In this document: piece after piece, positions 38,390 through 38,876 of the stretch | Layout of the letters: each line of letters begins with the position of its first letter | Numbering within the stretch: the first letter of the stretch is position 1 | Origin: Penaeus vannamei | Taxonomy: Eukaryota > Arthropoda > Malacostraca > Decapoda > Penaeidae | Reading direction: 5' to 3' | Assembly: GCF_042767895.1 (NCBI RefSeq) | Contig: NC_091575.1 | Span: forward strand, 3,331,050-3,369,925 | DNA: 38,876 nt | The notes under the pieces: generated by a model | What the model was told of the DNA's origin: nothing | The model's input: the letters and a program-made list of their open reading frames with translations, nothing else | The model's database searches: none | Translations under genes and position numbers: made by a program

Positions 38390-38876
<487 letters not shown>

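Overview
The window looks like non-coding, repeat-dominated nuclear DNA from an animal, most likely a decapod crustacean of the penaeid shrimp kind. That assignment is an inference. It rests on the extreme load of simple repeats (TA, CT, TATC, CA/TG and above all ATT/ATC), an RTE-like non-LTR retrotransposon fragment, and one probable spliced gene end with GT-AG introns. No bacterial-style gene, operon, rRNA, tRNA or CRISPR is visible. Almost every open frame is an artefact of simple repeats read as Ile/Met/Asn/Asp or Tyr-Ile runs.

Layout. 1-1984 is mostly unassigned sequence with a CpG-dense patch, a T21 tract and a CT microsatellite. 1985-3231 is ATT/ATC low-complexity DNA. 3232-5463 is a satellite of about 200-bp monomers arranged as roughly 607-bp trimers. 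5464-7128 is the only convincing single-copy stretch. On the minus strand it holds two phase-compatible exons (6258-6316 and 5839-5953) forming the last 57 codons of an unidentified protein gene, and further on an imperfect hairpin at 6898-6989. 7129-7502 is the 3' end of an RTE-like reverse transcriptase on the minus strand, with its natural stop and a GAT-type tail, cut off by a 500-N gap (7503-8002).

From 8003 to 28967 lies a large satellite in plus orientation. The young part is a strict A-B dimer of about 1,210 bp (A about 591-608 bp, B about 619 bp). A diverged, older block (15241-18404) and a stretch of indel-ridden copies (18405-21790) interrupt it, and a second 500-N gap (23377-23876) cuts it. 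Each monomer combines about 460 bp of ATC/ATT-like sequence with a non-microsatellite core box of about 130 bp. At 28968 the satellite flips to minus, making a large inverted repeat with a spacer of about 20 bp. After a TA/TG/TATC/CA block (29875-30660), diverged monomers follow and flip orientation again near 32527, at an embedded second copy of the same RT fragment (35639-36330), and near 38140. The window ends in a TA-rich tract (38390-38876).

No genes here can be shown to work together. The main biology is satellite evolution: dimeric higher-order structure, orientation switches, an older and a younger layer, and a possible link between the retrotransposon's GAT tail and the GAT/AAT composition of the satellite. 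Parts of the sequence, including both gaps and the indel-rich blocks, are probably assembly-limited, so copy numbers and some junctions should not be taken as exact.
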